From NCBI GenBank assembly GCA_002840535.1, contig PHBH01000011.1, positions 47,584 through 111,583 on the forward strand: a stretch of 64,000 nt of DNA, given 5' to 3'. Below are positions 24,679-34,231 of this stretch, piece by piece. The translations under genes were made by a program, and so were the position numbers. The DNA is from Deltaproteobacteria bacterium HGW-Deltaproteobacteria-15. GTDB lineage: Bacteria > Desulfobacterota > DSM-4660 > Desulfatiglandales > HGW-15. Every line of letters starts with the position of its first letter. Position 1 is the first letter of the stretch. Below the pieces are notes generated by a model. The model saw only the letters and a program-made list of their open reading frames with translations, was not told where the DNA came from and ran no database searches.

Positions 24679-27672
24679 ATGACCGCGCGGCTTGAGATCA
24701 TGCTCAGGAAGTCCCTTTTTGATGCGGAAGGCGCAGGTGTACTGCGAAAGGCCAAGGATTACTTCGGGTACGCGCTCAAGGATGTGCGGGTCATCCGCGT
24801 CCTCACGTTCGATACCGACCTGGAACACCGCCGGCTCGAAATGGCAAGGTCCCGGATCTTCACCAATCCCGTAACCGAGCGCTCCTCCTTTTCTCCTCTG
24901 GCAAGGGGGTTCGACTGGCTGATTTGGGTCGGGTACAGGCCGGGAGTGAGAGACACGGCAGGAAGCACGGCCGTGGAAGCGATGGAGGATCTGCTGAAGA
25001 CCCGGTTCAAACCCCACGAGGCGGTCTACACCTCCAAGCTCTACGTGATCAAAGGCGAAATCTCGGAAGAACAGGGCCGGTCCATCGCCAAGGAGATCCT
25101 TGCCAACGACATCGTCCAGCAGTGGAGGGTCTACTCACGAGAAGAATGGAATCCAGAAGAGGGAATAGGCATCATTCTCCCAAAGGTCATGCTCAACCAC
25201 GAACCGCAGGTTAGCACGATTTCCATTTCGAGCGATCTGGAAATGAAGGAGATCTCGGCCAGACGGAATCTCGCCCTCCAGGATGAGGACATCCCCGTCA
25301 TCCGGCAGTACTTTCTGCGGGAGGACATACTCGCGGAAAGAAAGCGATATGGTCTCACCCTTCCTACCGACGTGGAAATCGAATACATTTCCCAGGCCAG
25401 AAGCGATCACTGCAACCACAACACCTTCCGGGGGTTTTTTCGTTACCTGGATCTCTCGACCGGTCGCCGTGAAGAGGTGGACAGTCTCTTCAAGAATTGC
25501 ATCGAGGCGCCTACGCTCCGGATCGCAAAAGAGAAGGAGTGGGTTGTGTCCGTGCTTTGGGACAATGCGGGGGTGGCCCGTTTCGACGACGGCCACTATT
25601 ACACCATAACCGGAGAGACGCACAACAGCCCCTCGAACATGGAGGCCTACGGCGGCTCCCTCACCGGAATCGTAGGCATATACCGCGACCCCCTCGGCAC
25701 AGGCAAGGGATCGAGACTGATCCTGGGAATGTACGGGTTCTGCGTGGGTCCTCGCAACTACAGCGGTGAATTGAAACCGCATCTCCACCCGAGAAGGCTT
25801 CTGGACGGTATCATTGAAGGGGTGAGAGACGGGGGAAACAAGAGCGGTGTCCCCACACCGTTTGGGCAGCTCCTCTTCGATGAAGGGTATCTGGGGAAGT
25901 GCCTCGTTTTCGTCACTGCGCTCGGCATCATGCCCGCAACGATCGGGGGTGAATCAACCCATCTCAAGTCCCCCAGCCCCGGGGATCTGATCATCATGTC
26001 CGGAGGGAGAGTGGGGAAAGACGGCATTCACGGGGTGACGGCATCTTCCCTCATTTATGACGAACACACGCCGGCCGGCCACGTTCAGATCGGAGATCCT
26101 TACACACAGAAAAAGATGCACGATTTTCTTCTCGAAGTCAGGGACGAGGGGTTGATCACGTTTATGACCGATAACGGCGGAGGAGGGCTGTCATCCTCGG
26201 TTGGGGAATCCGCGCGCTTCTCCAACGGCTGCCGGGTGGATCTCGACAAAGTCCCACTCAAGTACGAAGGGCTCGATCAGTGGGAGATATGGGTCTCAGA
26301 GTCCCAGGAGAGGATGACTATCGCGGTGAGACCCGATAACGTGGAGCGTTTCATGCAGCTCTCTGCCAAGCACGCGGTCGAGAGCACGGTGATCGGGGAG
26401 TTTAACGATTCAGGATATCTCAGGCTGGACTACAAGGGGAAAACCTGCGCCTTCGTCCGAATGGATTTTCTGGAATCGGACTTTCCGAAGTGGAAATTCG
26501 ATGCCGAGTGGTCCGACCCGGTAAGGAGAGGTCTCAAGGAGCCCGTGATCACTGAGCCCGGGAAACACGGTTCGGTTCTGAAGAACCTTCTGGCCCGTCC
26601 GAACATCTGCTCGCGAGACTGGATCGCCAGGCAGTACGATCATGAAGTGCAGGGCGGGAGCGTGATCAAACCGCTGGTCGGAAAACGTCGGGACACGCCG
26701 AGCGATGCCGCAGTGATCAGGCCTGTACTCGATTCCGACAGGGGGCTGGCGGTGACCCAGGCCCTGAACCCGTTCTATTCTGTCATCGATACGTATGCTA
26801 TGGTTTCTTCGACCATCGACGAAGCGGTCAGAAGGGTCCTGGCCGTGGGAGGCGATCCGCTTCACCTGGGAGGCGTGGATAATTTCTGCTGGCCGACAAT
26901 TCAATATGACCCTGTCCAGAATCCTGACGGCAAGTACAAGGCTGCCCAACTCGTGCGAGCCAACTGGGCGCTCAGGGATACCTGCCTTGCGTTCGGCATC
27001 CCTCTTCTTTCCGGCAAGGACAGCATGTATGTGGATGGGTACCTCGAAGGGCCGTTTGGGGAAAGACGAAAGGTCTCCGGATTGCCGACCCTTCTTTTCA
27101 CCGTCTCGAGCGTGATCGGAGATGTTCACAAGTGCGTCACCATGGATGCAAAGGTCCCCGGAGATCTGATCTATGTCCTCGGCGCCACAAGAAACGAACT
27201 CGGAGGGGGCGAGTATTATCAGATGATGGGCGAAGTGGGGTTGAATGTCCCCACAGTAGATGTCGATCGCTTCCTTCCACTCTATCTCCGACTGCACCGT
27301 GCCGTCCAGGAGGGGGTCATTGCCTCTGCGCACGCAATCAGCAGGGGAGGCCTGGGCGTTCATCTTGCCCTGGTGGCCATGGCGGGAGAGTTTGGAATGG
27401 ATCTCGATATCGGAAAGATTCCCGTCGAAGGCAGTCTGACCGATACCCAGATTCTCTATTCGGAATCGGCAGGCCGTCTGGTAGTGACCGTGGATCCTGC
27501 AAAGAGGGCGATCTTTGAAGGGATCTTCTCGTCCATGGAGATCGGGCTCCTGGGTGTTGTGACGCAGTCGACCCTTTTCCGCATCAGCGGCAGAAAGAGC
27601 GATTTTCTCCTGGAAGAAGATGTGGCCGGGTTGAAGGAGGCATGGAAAAAGCCTTTTGGAGGATTGATATGA
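24679..27672 (+). CDS. purL: phosphoribosylformylglycinamidine synthase, synthetase subunit
   Basis: PurL makes FGAM from FGAR, ATP and ammonia in purine synthesis. The 997-residue chain starts with a PurS-like region (residues ~1-170, two LEIMLRKSLFDAEGAG / KLYVIKGEI segments) and continues with the tandem ATPase halves: QARSDHCNHNTFRG, GETHNSPSNMEAYGG and the HDFLLEVRDEG to NGGGGLSSSVGE glycine loop. It thus has the fused-PurS layout of large PurL but lacks the C-terminal glutaminase, which is the next gene. AAGGAG precedes ATG 24679 by six bases. The stop overlaps the purQ start as ATGA. Confidence 0.95.
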   Translation: MTARLEIMLRKSLFDAEGAGVLRKAKDYFGYALKDVRVIRVLTFDTDLEHRRLEMARSRIFTNPVTERSSFSPLARGFDWLIWVGYRPGVRDTAGSTAVEAMEDLLKTRFKPHEAVYTSKLYVIKGEISEEQGRSIAKEILANDIVQQWRVYSREEWNPEEGIGIILPKVMLNHEPQVSTISISSDLEMKEISARRNLALQDEDIPVIRQYFLREDILAERKRYGLTLPTDVEIEYISQARSDHCNHNTFRGFFRYLDLSTGRREEVDSLFKNCIEAPTLRIAKEKEWVVSVLWDNAGVARFDDGHYYTITGETHNSPSNMEAYGGSLTGIVGIYRDPLGTGKGSRLILGMYGFCVGPRNYSGELKPHLHPRRLLDGIIEGVRDGGNKSGVPTPFGQLLFDEGYLGKCLVFVTALGIMPATIGGESTHLKSPSPGDLIIMSGGRVGKDGIHGVTASSLIYDEHTPAGHVQIGDPYTQKKMHDFLLEVRDEGLITFMTDNGGGGLSSSVGESARFSNGCRVDLDKVPLKYEGLDQWEIWVSESQERMTIAVRPDNVERFMQLSAKHAVESTVIGEFNDSGYLRLDYKGKTCAFVRMDFLESDFPKWKFDAEWSDPVRRGLKEPVITEPGKHGSVLKNLLARPNICSRDWIARQYDHEVQGGSVIKPLVGKRRDTPSDAAVIRPVLDSDRGLAVTQALNPFYSVIDTYAMVSSTIDEAVRRVLAVGGDPLHLGGVDNFCWPTIQYDPVQNPDGKYKAAQLVRANWALRDTCLAFGIPLLSGKDSMYVDGYLEGPFGERRKVSGLPTLLFTVSSVIGDVHKCVTMDAKVPGDLIYVLGATRNELGGGEYYQMMGEVGLNVPTVDVDRFLPLYLRLHRAVQEGVIASAHAISRGGLGVHLALVAMAGEFGMDLDIGKIPVEGSLTDTQILYSESAGRLVVTVDPAKRAIFEGIFSSMEIGLLGVVTQSTLFRISGRKSDFLLEEDVAGLKEAWKKPFGGLI

Positions 27673-28562
27673 ACGGCGTGAAGGCCTGCGTTCTGACCGG
27701 CTATGGTCTGAACTGCGATTATGAAACCGATTACTCCCTGAAGCTTGCCGGTGCGGATTCCCGGCGGGTCCACATCAACGAACTGATCGAAGGAACCACA
27801 ACCGGAAAAGGGACTTCACTCGACGAATACCATATCCTGGCATTCGGAGGCGGTTTCAGTTGGGGTGACGATCATGGCGCCGGAGTCCTTCTTGCCTCCA
27901 AAATGAAGCACCACATCGGCAACCGAATTGAAAAGTTCATCAAGGATGGGAAGCTTGTCATCGGTATCTGCAACGGCTTTCAGAGTCTGGTCAACCTGGG
28001 TCTCCTCCCGGGATTCGACATGCGATACAGGGAACGCAGGGTCGCCCTCATCAACAACGATGCGGGCAACTTCATCGACACCTGGGTGAGTCTCCAGGTG
28101 AATCCGGACTCCCCCTGTGTCTTCACGAGAGGGCTCACCCGCATCGAGCTTCCGGTGAGACACGGAGAGGGCAAGTTTTACGCTGCGAGCCGCGATATCC
28201 ACAGACTGATGAAAGGCGGCCAGATCGCAGTCCAGTATGCGACCGAGGAAGGCTGCAGGGCGGGAGGAAAATGGCCTGCAAACCCCAATGGTTCTCTGGA
28301 GGACATTGCGGGAATTTGCGATCCCACAGGAAGAGTCTTCGGCCTCATGCCCCATCCTGAGGCCCATCACCACTTCACAAATCACCCCCACTGGACTCGA
28401 ACCAAAGAGTCGCTCTCACGAAACGGAATGGATCCCGGCCGTCAGGAGGGCCAGGGTCTCCGGATCTTCAGGAACGCGGTGGAATATGTCAAAGAAGCGA
28501 TCGAAAAAGGATATATCGATGCGGAAAAGGGGAAGCCGAAAGGAGGAAGGAGAAAAACATAA
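27669..28562 (+). CDS. purQ: phosphoribosylformylglycinamidine synthase, glutaminase subunit
   Basis: PurQ releases ammonia from glutamine for PurL. The nucleophile Cys is in IGICNGFQSL and the His/Glu pair in LMPHPEAHHH; the GGGFSWGDD oxyanion-side loop is also present. At 297 residues it is longer than the ~230 of Bacillus-type PurQ and resembles the C-terminal glutaminase domain of large PurL, including a RHGEGKFY motif. Start ATG 27669 overlaps the purL stop (ATGA), so the subunits are coupled; an in-frame upstream start at 27642 lies within purL. No terminator is obvious after it. Confidence 0.94.
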   Translation: MNGVKACVLTGYGLNCDYETDYSLKLAGADSRRVHINELIEGTTTGKGTSLDEYHILAFGGGFSWGDDHGAGVLLASKMKHHIGNRIEKFIKDGKLVIGICNGFQSLVNLGLLPGFDMRYRERRVALINNDAGNFIDTWVSLQVNPDSPCVFTRGLTRIELPVRHGEGKFYAASRDIHRLMKGGQIAVQYATEEGCRAGGKWPANPNGSLEDIAGICDPTGRVFGLMPHPEAHHHFTNHPHWTRTKESLSRNGMDPGRQEGQGLRIFRNAVEYVKEAIEKGYIDAEKGKPKGGRRKT

Positions 28563-28878
28563 TCCCTCCCGAGTTCCGACTTCACACTTCCGACTTTCTT
28601 CCCTGCGTCATTTCTTTGTCAAAATCAGGGTCCGTCAGGCGGGTCTGGAAACCAATTACCCGTAACTACACGTAATTGCCTGCTATCATCTTTTGGCAAC
28701 CCTCTTGCATATCTTCTCCAGAGGTGAATTCGAACCAGAGAAGGTGAAGAATGCCCTGGTATCCTGTCCCGCGATGGTCATTTCTACTGAGCGATCCTCC
28801 AACCCTGCCCGTGTACACGATTTTTCACCCGGCCTTTGCCGGGTTCGAAATGGCGTTTGCCGGAGGCCTCAGTGACAC
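28563..28878. other. intergenic region before the signalling cassette
   Basis: No gene. A perfect 7-bp hairpin (ACCCGGC, 28827-28833, with GCCGGGT, 28838-28844) lies 35 bases before the histidine kinase start. The T-run is on its 5' side, so it is not a terminator for purQ. Confidence 0.55.
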
Positions 28879-30945
28879 ATGGTCGATAATGCGGAGAGGG
28901 TCATGATCCTGGTTTCTCAATTGATAGCCCGTATCCAAAACGTGATAGCGCGCGGAATGGATCTGGACGGGGACGTCGAAGAGGGACGAAAGGTCTTCCT
29001 GCTGGACTTCTCCACCCTGATCGGGGTGACAACCCTGGCGATTTTAGGGGCGAACGCCATTCGCCTCGGGTACTGGAAGGTCGGTTTACTCGACTTCTCG
29101 TTGGCGCTGATTCTCATTCTGCTCGTGATTTATCGAAAGAGGACAGGGCACGTCCAGTTGACCTGTTATGTCTGTGTGCTGATCACGGGTGCGCTTTTCT
29201 TCTTTCTCTACGTGAGCGGGGGAGTGTACTCGACAGGGTTCATGTGGCTTTATGCGCTCCCCTTGTTTTCCTCGTTCCTCCTCGGCGCCAGCATGGGAAC
29301 CCTCATCAGCATCACGATTGCCTTTGCCTCTCTGGCCTTTCAGTTCTTCTTCATTCATCTCCCCTGGGTCGCAAAATACGATCTCAGGTTCAGTCTGCGT
29401 TTTCTGCTCTCTTATTTGTTCCTGACCCTGTTTGCCAGCCTTTTTGAGCGCGTCAGGGCGACAATCCAAAGCAAACTGGCTGCCAAGAACATGGAACTGG
29501 AAGAAAAGGTCTTCGAACTCCGTGAGGCGGAGGAGGATCTCCAGAACACGCGTGAGGAGTTGGAGGAGCGAGTAGAGGAAAGAACGGCCGACCTCCAGAA
29601 GATGGTCGAACATTTCCAGCAGCAGATCGTGGAACGGGAAAGGGCCGAGAGAGCGCTCCTGGACTCCCACGAACGGTTTGTGAAGGTACTCGAAGGCATC
29701 GATGCGGAAGTCTATGTGGCTGATCTGCGTACCCATGATCTCCTCTTCGCAAACAGGCGCATGAAGGATTCCTTCGGCACCGATCCGCTTATAGGCCTGC
29801 CATGCTGGAAGGTTGTCCACGGGCTGACCGGCCCGTGTGATGGATGCACGAATTCAAAACTGCTGGACGATCATGGGAGACCCGCAGGCCTTCTCACCTG
29901 GGAAGGAACCAATTCACTCACAGGCAAATGGTACGTTTACAATGCCCGCGCCATCACCTGGGACAGGGACCGTTTGGCCAGGCTTCAAATCGCCGTTGAC
30001 ATTACGGATCGAAAACGGACGGAGGAAGCCCTGCAGAAAGTGAACGAAGAGCTGGAAATACGGGTGAGGGAGCGCACGGAAAACATCGCGAAGATCAACG
30101 AGGCGCTGCTGGTCGAGATCCGTCAGCGCGAAGGCGCGGAAGCAGAGGCTCTGCGCGCAAAGGATGCGGCCGAACAGGCAAACCGGGCCAAGAGCGAGTT
30201 CCTCGCAAACATGAGCCATGAATTGAGAACGCCGCTAAATCATGTCATCGGGTTTACGGAGCTTGTGGCGGACAAACGAGTGGGGGAGCTCAACTCACAG
30301 CAGGAGGAGTATCTCAAAGACGTGCTGGAGAGCAGCCGCCATCTCCTCTCTCTGATCAACGATATTCTCGACCTCTCCAAGGTCGAGGCAGGGAAGATCG
30401 CGCTGGAACCCTGTGCAGTGAGCATCAAGAGCCTCCTTGAGAACTCCCTCATCATGGTGAAAGAAACGGCCATGAAGCACCGGATCAGGCTCGCCGCCGA
30501 ATTTGACTCCATTCCCGATCTGATCCAGGTCGATGAAAGAAAGCTGAAGCAGGTCATGTACAACCTGCTGTCCAACGCCGTAAAATTCACGCCGGACGGT
30601 GGAGCCGTTCATGTAGCCGCGAGACACGTGGTTGGAATAAATGGGGATTCCGGGAATGAAGGCGGACCTGATATTTTTCGAGGTGCTTCACAAGAACAGA
30701 GCCATGGCAGGAATCATCTGAGAATCGCTGTGTCTGATACCGGAATCGGGATCAAGAAGGAAGATCTGGATAGGATCTTTGCACCTTTCGAGCAGGTGGA
30801 CTGTACGGTAAGCAGGAGGTACAAGGGAACAGGCCTTGGTCTCTCGCTTACCAGGAGGTTCGTCGAACTCCATGGGGGAAAGATCTGGGCTGAAAGTGAA
30901 GGGGAAGGACACGGAAGCAAATTCGTTTTGATCATCCCAATCTGA
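28879..30945 (+). CDS. membrane sensor histidine kinase with PAS domain
   Basis: The 688-residue protein has about five to six N-terminal membrane helices (residues ~45-195), a long coiled coil (~200-270), a PAS domain (~270-385), a second coiled coil, then HisKA with the phospho-His in [14 protein letters not shown] and a HATPase with [13 protein letters not shown] (N box), VSDTGIGI (G1), and [11 protein letters not shown] (G2). The PAS contains [15 protein letters not shown], the C...PCxxC motif of a PAS subgroup that may bind metal or sense redox. It leads a same-strand set of kinase, receiver, kinase and receiver-kinase genes and presumably starts a phosphorelay; the signal is unknown. 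Confidence 0.92.
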   Translation: MVDNAERVMILVSQLIARIQNVIARGMDLDGDVEEGRKVFLLDFSTLIGVTTLAILGANAIRLGYWKVGLLDFSLALILILLVIYRKRTGHVQLTCYVCVLITGALFFFLYVSGGVYSTGFMWLYALPLFSSFLLGASMGTLISITIAFASLAFQFFFIHLPWVAKYDLRFSLRFLLSYLFLTLFASLFERVRATIQSKLAAKNMELEEKVFELREAEEDLQNTREELEERVEERTADLQKMVEHFQQQIVERERAERALLDSHERFVKVLEGIDAEVYVADLRTHDLLFANRRMKDSFGTDPLIGLPCWKVVHGLTGPCDGCTNSKLLDDHGRPAGLLTWEGTNSLTGKWYVYNARAITWDRDRLARLQIAVDITDRKRTEEALQKVNEELEIRVRERTENIAKINEALLVEIRQREGAEAEALRAKDAAEQANRAKSEFLANMSHELRTPLNHVIGFTELVADKRVGELNSQQEEYLKDVLESSRHLLSLINDILDLSKVEAGKIALEPCAVSIKSLLENSLIMVKETAMKHRIRLAAEFDSIPDLIQVDERKLKQVMYNLLSNAVKFTPDGGAVHVAARHVVGINGDSGNEGGPDIFRGASQEQSHGRNHLRIAVSDTGIGIKKEDLDRIFAPFEQVDCTVSRRYKGTGLGLSLTRRFVELHGGKIWAESEGEGHGSKFVLIIPI

Positions 30946-30973
30946 GCTGATCACCGCGCGAAGAGGAAAAAGC

Positions 30974-31378
30974 ATGGAACGAAAAAAGGTACTCGTGATC
31001 GAAGACAATGATCTGAATATGAAGCTGGTGGCCGCACTGTTGAGCATCAGCCATTTCGAGGTCATCAAAGCTGCCAATGCGGAACAGGGGCTTCAGCTCG
31101 CCCGAAAAGAGCGGCCGGGTCTCATACTGATGGACATCCAGTTGCCCGGCATGGACGGCCTCACCGCGACCCGGCTGATCAAGGAGGATGAGGATTTGAA
31201 GAATATACCGGTCATTGCATTGACCTCCTATGCAATGCAGGGCGACGAACAGAAGGCCTTCGCTGCCGGATGCACCGGGTACATACCCAAGCCGATCGAT
31301 ACGCGAAAATTCATCGAGGTGGTGGAGGAATTCCTCGGTGAGGATCCGCTGGACCAGCCTGTGGGAAGCAAAAAATAG
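30974..31378 (+). CDS. single-domain response regulator (DivK/CheY-like)
   Basis: The 134-residue protein is one receiver domain with the acidic pair in VIEDND, the phospho-Asp in LILMDIQLPGMDG, Thr in IALTSYAM and Lys in YIPKPI. There is no output domain. The SYAMQGDEQKAFAAGC stretch is typical of DivK-like receivers that relay phosphate to or inhibit kinases. It starts 28 bases after the first kinase and precedes the second, so it probably shuttles phosphate or feedback between them. Confidence 0.93.
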   Translation: MERKKVLVIEDNDLNMKLVAALLSISHFEVIKAANAEQGLQLARKERPGLILMDIQLPGMDGLTATRLIKEDEDLKNIPVIALTSYAMQGDEQKAFAAGCTGYIPKPIDTRKFIEVVEEFLGEDPLDQPVGSKK

Positions 31379-31414
31379 AGTCGGCGGACCAGGCGGAGAG
31401 GCTGGTAGAGAACC

Positions 31415-32860
31415 ATGAGCGCGGAAAAGCAGGAACTGACTTCGAGCGGGATTCTGGACAAGATCAGCCGGTGCATGGGGTTCGGAAGATTCGATCTCGA
31501 AGAACGAAGCAGAAGACTGGTTGCAGTTCTTATGGCGGCCATCCTCACGCCTACCCTCCTCGGCGCTTTTCTTTACTACGCGAGCGAGGGCCTCTTTGTC
31601 ACGGCTTTCATCGTCCTGCCCGTCGCGATAAGCTTCGGTTTGGTTCCGCTCTTATTGCGTTTTGCGGCCGAATCGAAGAACGTCTACAGGGTCAATATAG
31701 TGCTGGCAGGCTTGATGTTCCTGCACCTGTTCTATATCTCCGCACCGGAAGGTTACAAGGCCTTTTGGTTTTTCCTGTTTCCGCTACCCTGCTTTTTTCA
31801 GTTCGGCAAGAAGGAAGGGATGGCGGGCTCGCTGCTGCTCTGTCTCTTTATGTTGATGGTGTTCGCGGTTTTCGATCTTCTTCTCGATTTCGTTCACTTC
31901 GATCGCGGCTTTATGGTCAGATTTACCCTGGTGTATCTCATTTTGTGCGGATGCGCATACTCGTACGAGTCTGTCCGGAGCTTCTTCAGGACACAAATGG
32001 AGCAGAAGCAGGCTGAGCTCCTGACGGAGAAGAAGAAGCTTTTGCAAGCCAAGCAGCTTGCGGATGCTGCAAGCGCGGCCAAGAGCGAATTTCTGGCCAA
32101 TATGAGTCACGAGCTCAGGACCCCTCTGAACCACATTATCGGATTCACACAACTGTTGACGGACTCGCGGTTTGGGAAAATCAACGAACAACAGAAGGAG
32201 TATCTGGATTACGTGCTGGAAAGCGGCAATCATCTTCTTTCCCTCATCAGTGACATCCTGGATCTCATAGGGGCGGAGGCAGGAAAACTCCGGCTGGCTT
32301 GCACGGAGGTTCAGATGAGTTCTTTCCTGGAGAACAGCCTCAGGACTGTGCGGGAATCGGCAGAGAAGGGAGGCATCCTGCTGACAAAGGAGTTGATCCA
32401 AACACCGGAAACAATCCGTATGGATGAGAAGAAGCTCTTGCAGGTGATGCAGAATCTCCTTTCCAATGCGGTGAAATTCACGCCGCGAGGCGGCTCCGTT
32501 CATCTAAGCGCCCAGATCCTGTCCGGGAGGGCGAGGCCGATGAGCATGTTGGAGGCGAACCGGGAGGAGGATAATGGATCGCACCTGGAGATCTCTATCA
32601 AGGATACGGGAATCGGCATCACGGCGGAGAATCTGGAGAGAATCTTTGAACCGTTTGAGCAAATCGAGAACTCGGCAAGTAGAAAGTACAACGGCACCGG
32701 ATTGGGTCTGCCTCTGACGAGGACCCTGGTGGAACTCCACGGCGGAATGGTATGGGCGGAGAGCGAAGGAGAAGGAAAAGGAAGCACCTTCAGAGTGCTC
32801 ATACCGATTTCGGATCAGCCGTGTCCTGAGGAAACCACTGAGGGTCACAGCGGTTGTTGA
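31415..32860 (+). CDS. membrane sensor histidine kinase without PAS
   Basis: The 481-residue kinase has six hydrophobic segments (residues ~35-190) directly followed by a short coiled coil and HisKA ([19 protein letters not shown]) and HATPase ([31 protein letters not shown]) domains. Its kinase core is closely similar to that of the kinase at 28879, so the two are probably a tandem duplication. One difference is [11 protein letters not shown] in place of [11 protein letters not shown] after the phospho-His helix. With no PAS the membrane part is the likely sensor. Confidence 0.9.
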   Translation: MSAEKQELTSSGILDKISRCMGFGRFDLEERSRRLVAVLMAAILTPTLLGAFLYYASEGLFVTAFIVLPVAISFGLVPLLLRFAAESKNVYRVNIVLAGLMFLHLFYISAPEGYKAFWFFLFPLPCFFQFGKKEGMAGSLLLCLFMLMVFAVFDLLLDFVHFDRGFMVRFTLVYLILCGCAYSYESVRSFFRTQMEQKQAELLTEKKKLLQAKQLADAASAAKSEFLANMSHELRTPLNHIIGFTQLLTDSRFGKINEQQKEYLDYVLESGNHLLSLISDILDLIGAEAGKLRLACTEVQMSSFLENSLRTVRESAEKGGILLTKELIQTPETIRMDEKKLLQVMQNLLSNAVKFTPRGGSVHLSAQILSGRARPMSMLEANREEDNGSHLEISIKDTGIGITAENLERIFEPFEQIENSASRKYNGTGLGLPLTRTLVELHGGMVWAESEGEGKGSTFRVLIPISDQPCPEETTEGHSGC

Positions 32861-32918
32861 TGAGCTGAAGATCAGGGATGATGATGAAATCGGTAAATCG
32901 GAAAACAGGGGAAAAGAT

Positions 32919-34052
32919 ATGAACAAGCCTGCCATACTTGTAGTGGATGACGAAGAGAGAAACATCAAACTTCTCAAAGCCATGCTCTCTCTTGAGAATT
33001 ATGAGCTCAAAGAAGCCCGGAACGGAGAAGAAGCGCTTGATCTGGTGGCCCGCAACGAACCGGACTTGATCCTCCTGGATGTCATGATGCCGGGGCTTGA
33101 CGGGTTTGAGGTCTGCAGAAGAATAAAGCAGAGCGAGAAGACCCGAGTTATCCCGGTTGTGATGGTCACTGCATTAAGGGAGAGAGAACACCGTATTCGG
33201 GCGCTTGAAGCGGGCGCCGATGATTTCATCAGCAAGCCGGTGGACCAGACAGAGCTTTTCCTGCGGGTGAAGTCCCTCCTGAGAATCAAGACGTACCATG
33301 ACGACCTGAAAAGGAACTATTCGGAGCTCGCTGATATGCACGCGCAGTTGCGGGAATTGGAAAAGGCCAAAGAGGGCCTGACCCATATGGTCATCCATGA
33401 TCTCAACAGTCCTCTCATGGCTATTTCAAGCGTTATCCAGCTGGTCCTGATGGAAAAGGAAAACTTTTCCGAGAAGCAGGTCCGGTTTCTGCAAACATCA
33501 CTTGACCAGTGTCACGATCTCAATCAGCAGATCCAAAGCCTTCTGGATATCCACAGGATGGAGGAGGCCAAGCTCAAACCACAACGGGAAGAAACCGACA
33601 TGGCCGGCATGGTGAAGGAGATTCTTTCCCAGTTCGCTTCCAGAGCCTTGCTGAAAAGAATCGACCTTTCGTTTGATTTCATCAAGCCGGTTCCCCCTGT
33701 TCAAATGGATCACGATCTGATCAGCAGGGTCGTCTCCAATCTCCTGAGCAACGCAATCAGATACACCCCTGCAGGGGGAAGGATCCAGGGATCCGTGGAT
33801 TACCTGTCGGAGAAGGGCCCGCTCCTGATCTGCGTAAGGGATACCGGCCCCGGGCTCGAACCTCAATATCACGAAAGAATTTTCAACAAGTTCGAGCAGG
33901 TCAGCATGAAGAAGGCCGGAGTCACTGTTGGAATGAGCGGCGTGGGTCTTACCTTCTGCAAGATGGCTGTGGAGGCACATGGCGGCAGGATCTGGGTGGA
34001 AAGCGGCGGCCAGGGGAAAGGGTGCGCCTTCAATGTTGAGATACCCATGTGA
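32919..34052 (+). CDS. receiver-histidine kinase hybrid
   Basis: The 377-residue soluble protein starts with a receiver domain (acidic pair VDDEE, phospho-Asp in LILLDVMMPGLDG, Thr in MVTALRE, Lys in ISKPVD), then a coiled coil, a HisKA-like helix with the His in MVIHDLNSPLMAIS and a HATPase (LLSNAIRYTPAGG, VRDTGPGL, GVGLTFCKMAV). The receiver lies before the kinase, so its activity is likely set by phosphate from one of the upstream kinases. It is last in the cassette, and no DNA-binding or cyclic-di-GMP output follows. Confidence 0.9.
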   Translation: MNKPAILVVDDEERNIKLLKAMLSLENYELKEARNGEEALDLVARNEPDLILLDVMMPGLDGFEVCRRIKQSEKTRVIPVVMVTALREREHRIRALEAGADDFISKPVDQTELFLRVKSLLRIKTYHDDLKRNYSELADMHAQLRELEKAKEGLTHMVIHDLNSPLMAISSVIQLVLMEKENFSEKQVRFLQTSLDQCHDLNQQIQSLLDIHRMEEAKLKPQREETDMAGMVKEILSQFASRALLKRIDLSFDFIKPVPPVQMDHDLISRVVSNLLSNAIRYTPAGGRIQGSVDYLSEKGPLLICVRDTGPGLEPQYHERIFNKFEQVSMKKAGVTVGMSGVGLTFCKMAVEAHGGRIWVESGGQGKGCAFNVEIPM

Positions 34053-34055
34053 CAG

Positions 34056-34226
34056 GATGCAGGATTCAAGATGCAAGATGCAGGATACAGGGAAATACAG
34101 ATGCAGAAGATGAGAAGTTTAGAGGATTAGAAGGTTAGCCCTGAAGATTCTACTTTACCTGAATCTTGGATCATGCATCCTGAATTCGATCTTTAATCCT
34201 GGATCGTGCATCCTGCATCCTGCATC
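34056..34226. repeat. ATGCAGGATGCAAG repeat with inverted arms
   Basis: GATGCAGGATTCAAGATGC and GCAGGATACAGG on the left (34056-34092) face TCATGCATCCTG and GTGCATCCTGCATCCTGC on the right (34168-34226). The arms are inverted relative to each other, so a long stem is possible in the transcript. It lies between the convergent kinase and protease genes. Tandem copies of the same unit occur at 54765-54826. Confidence 0.75.
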
Positions 34227-34231
34227 ATTCT

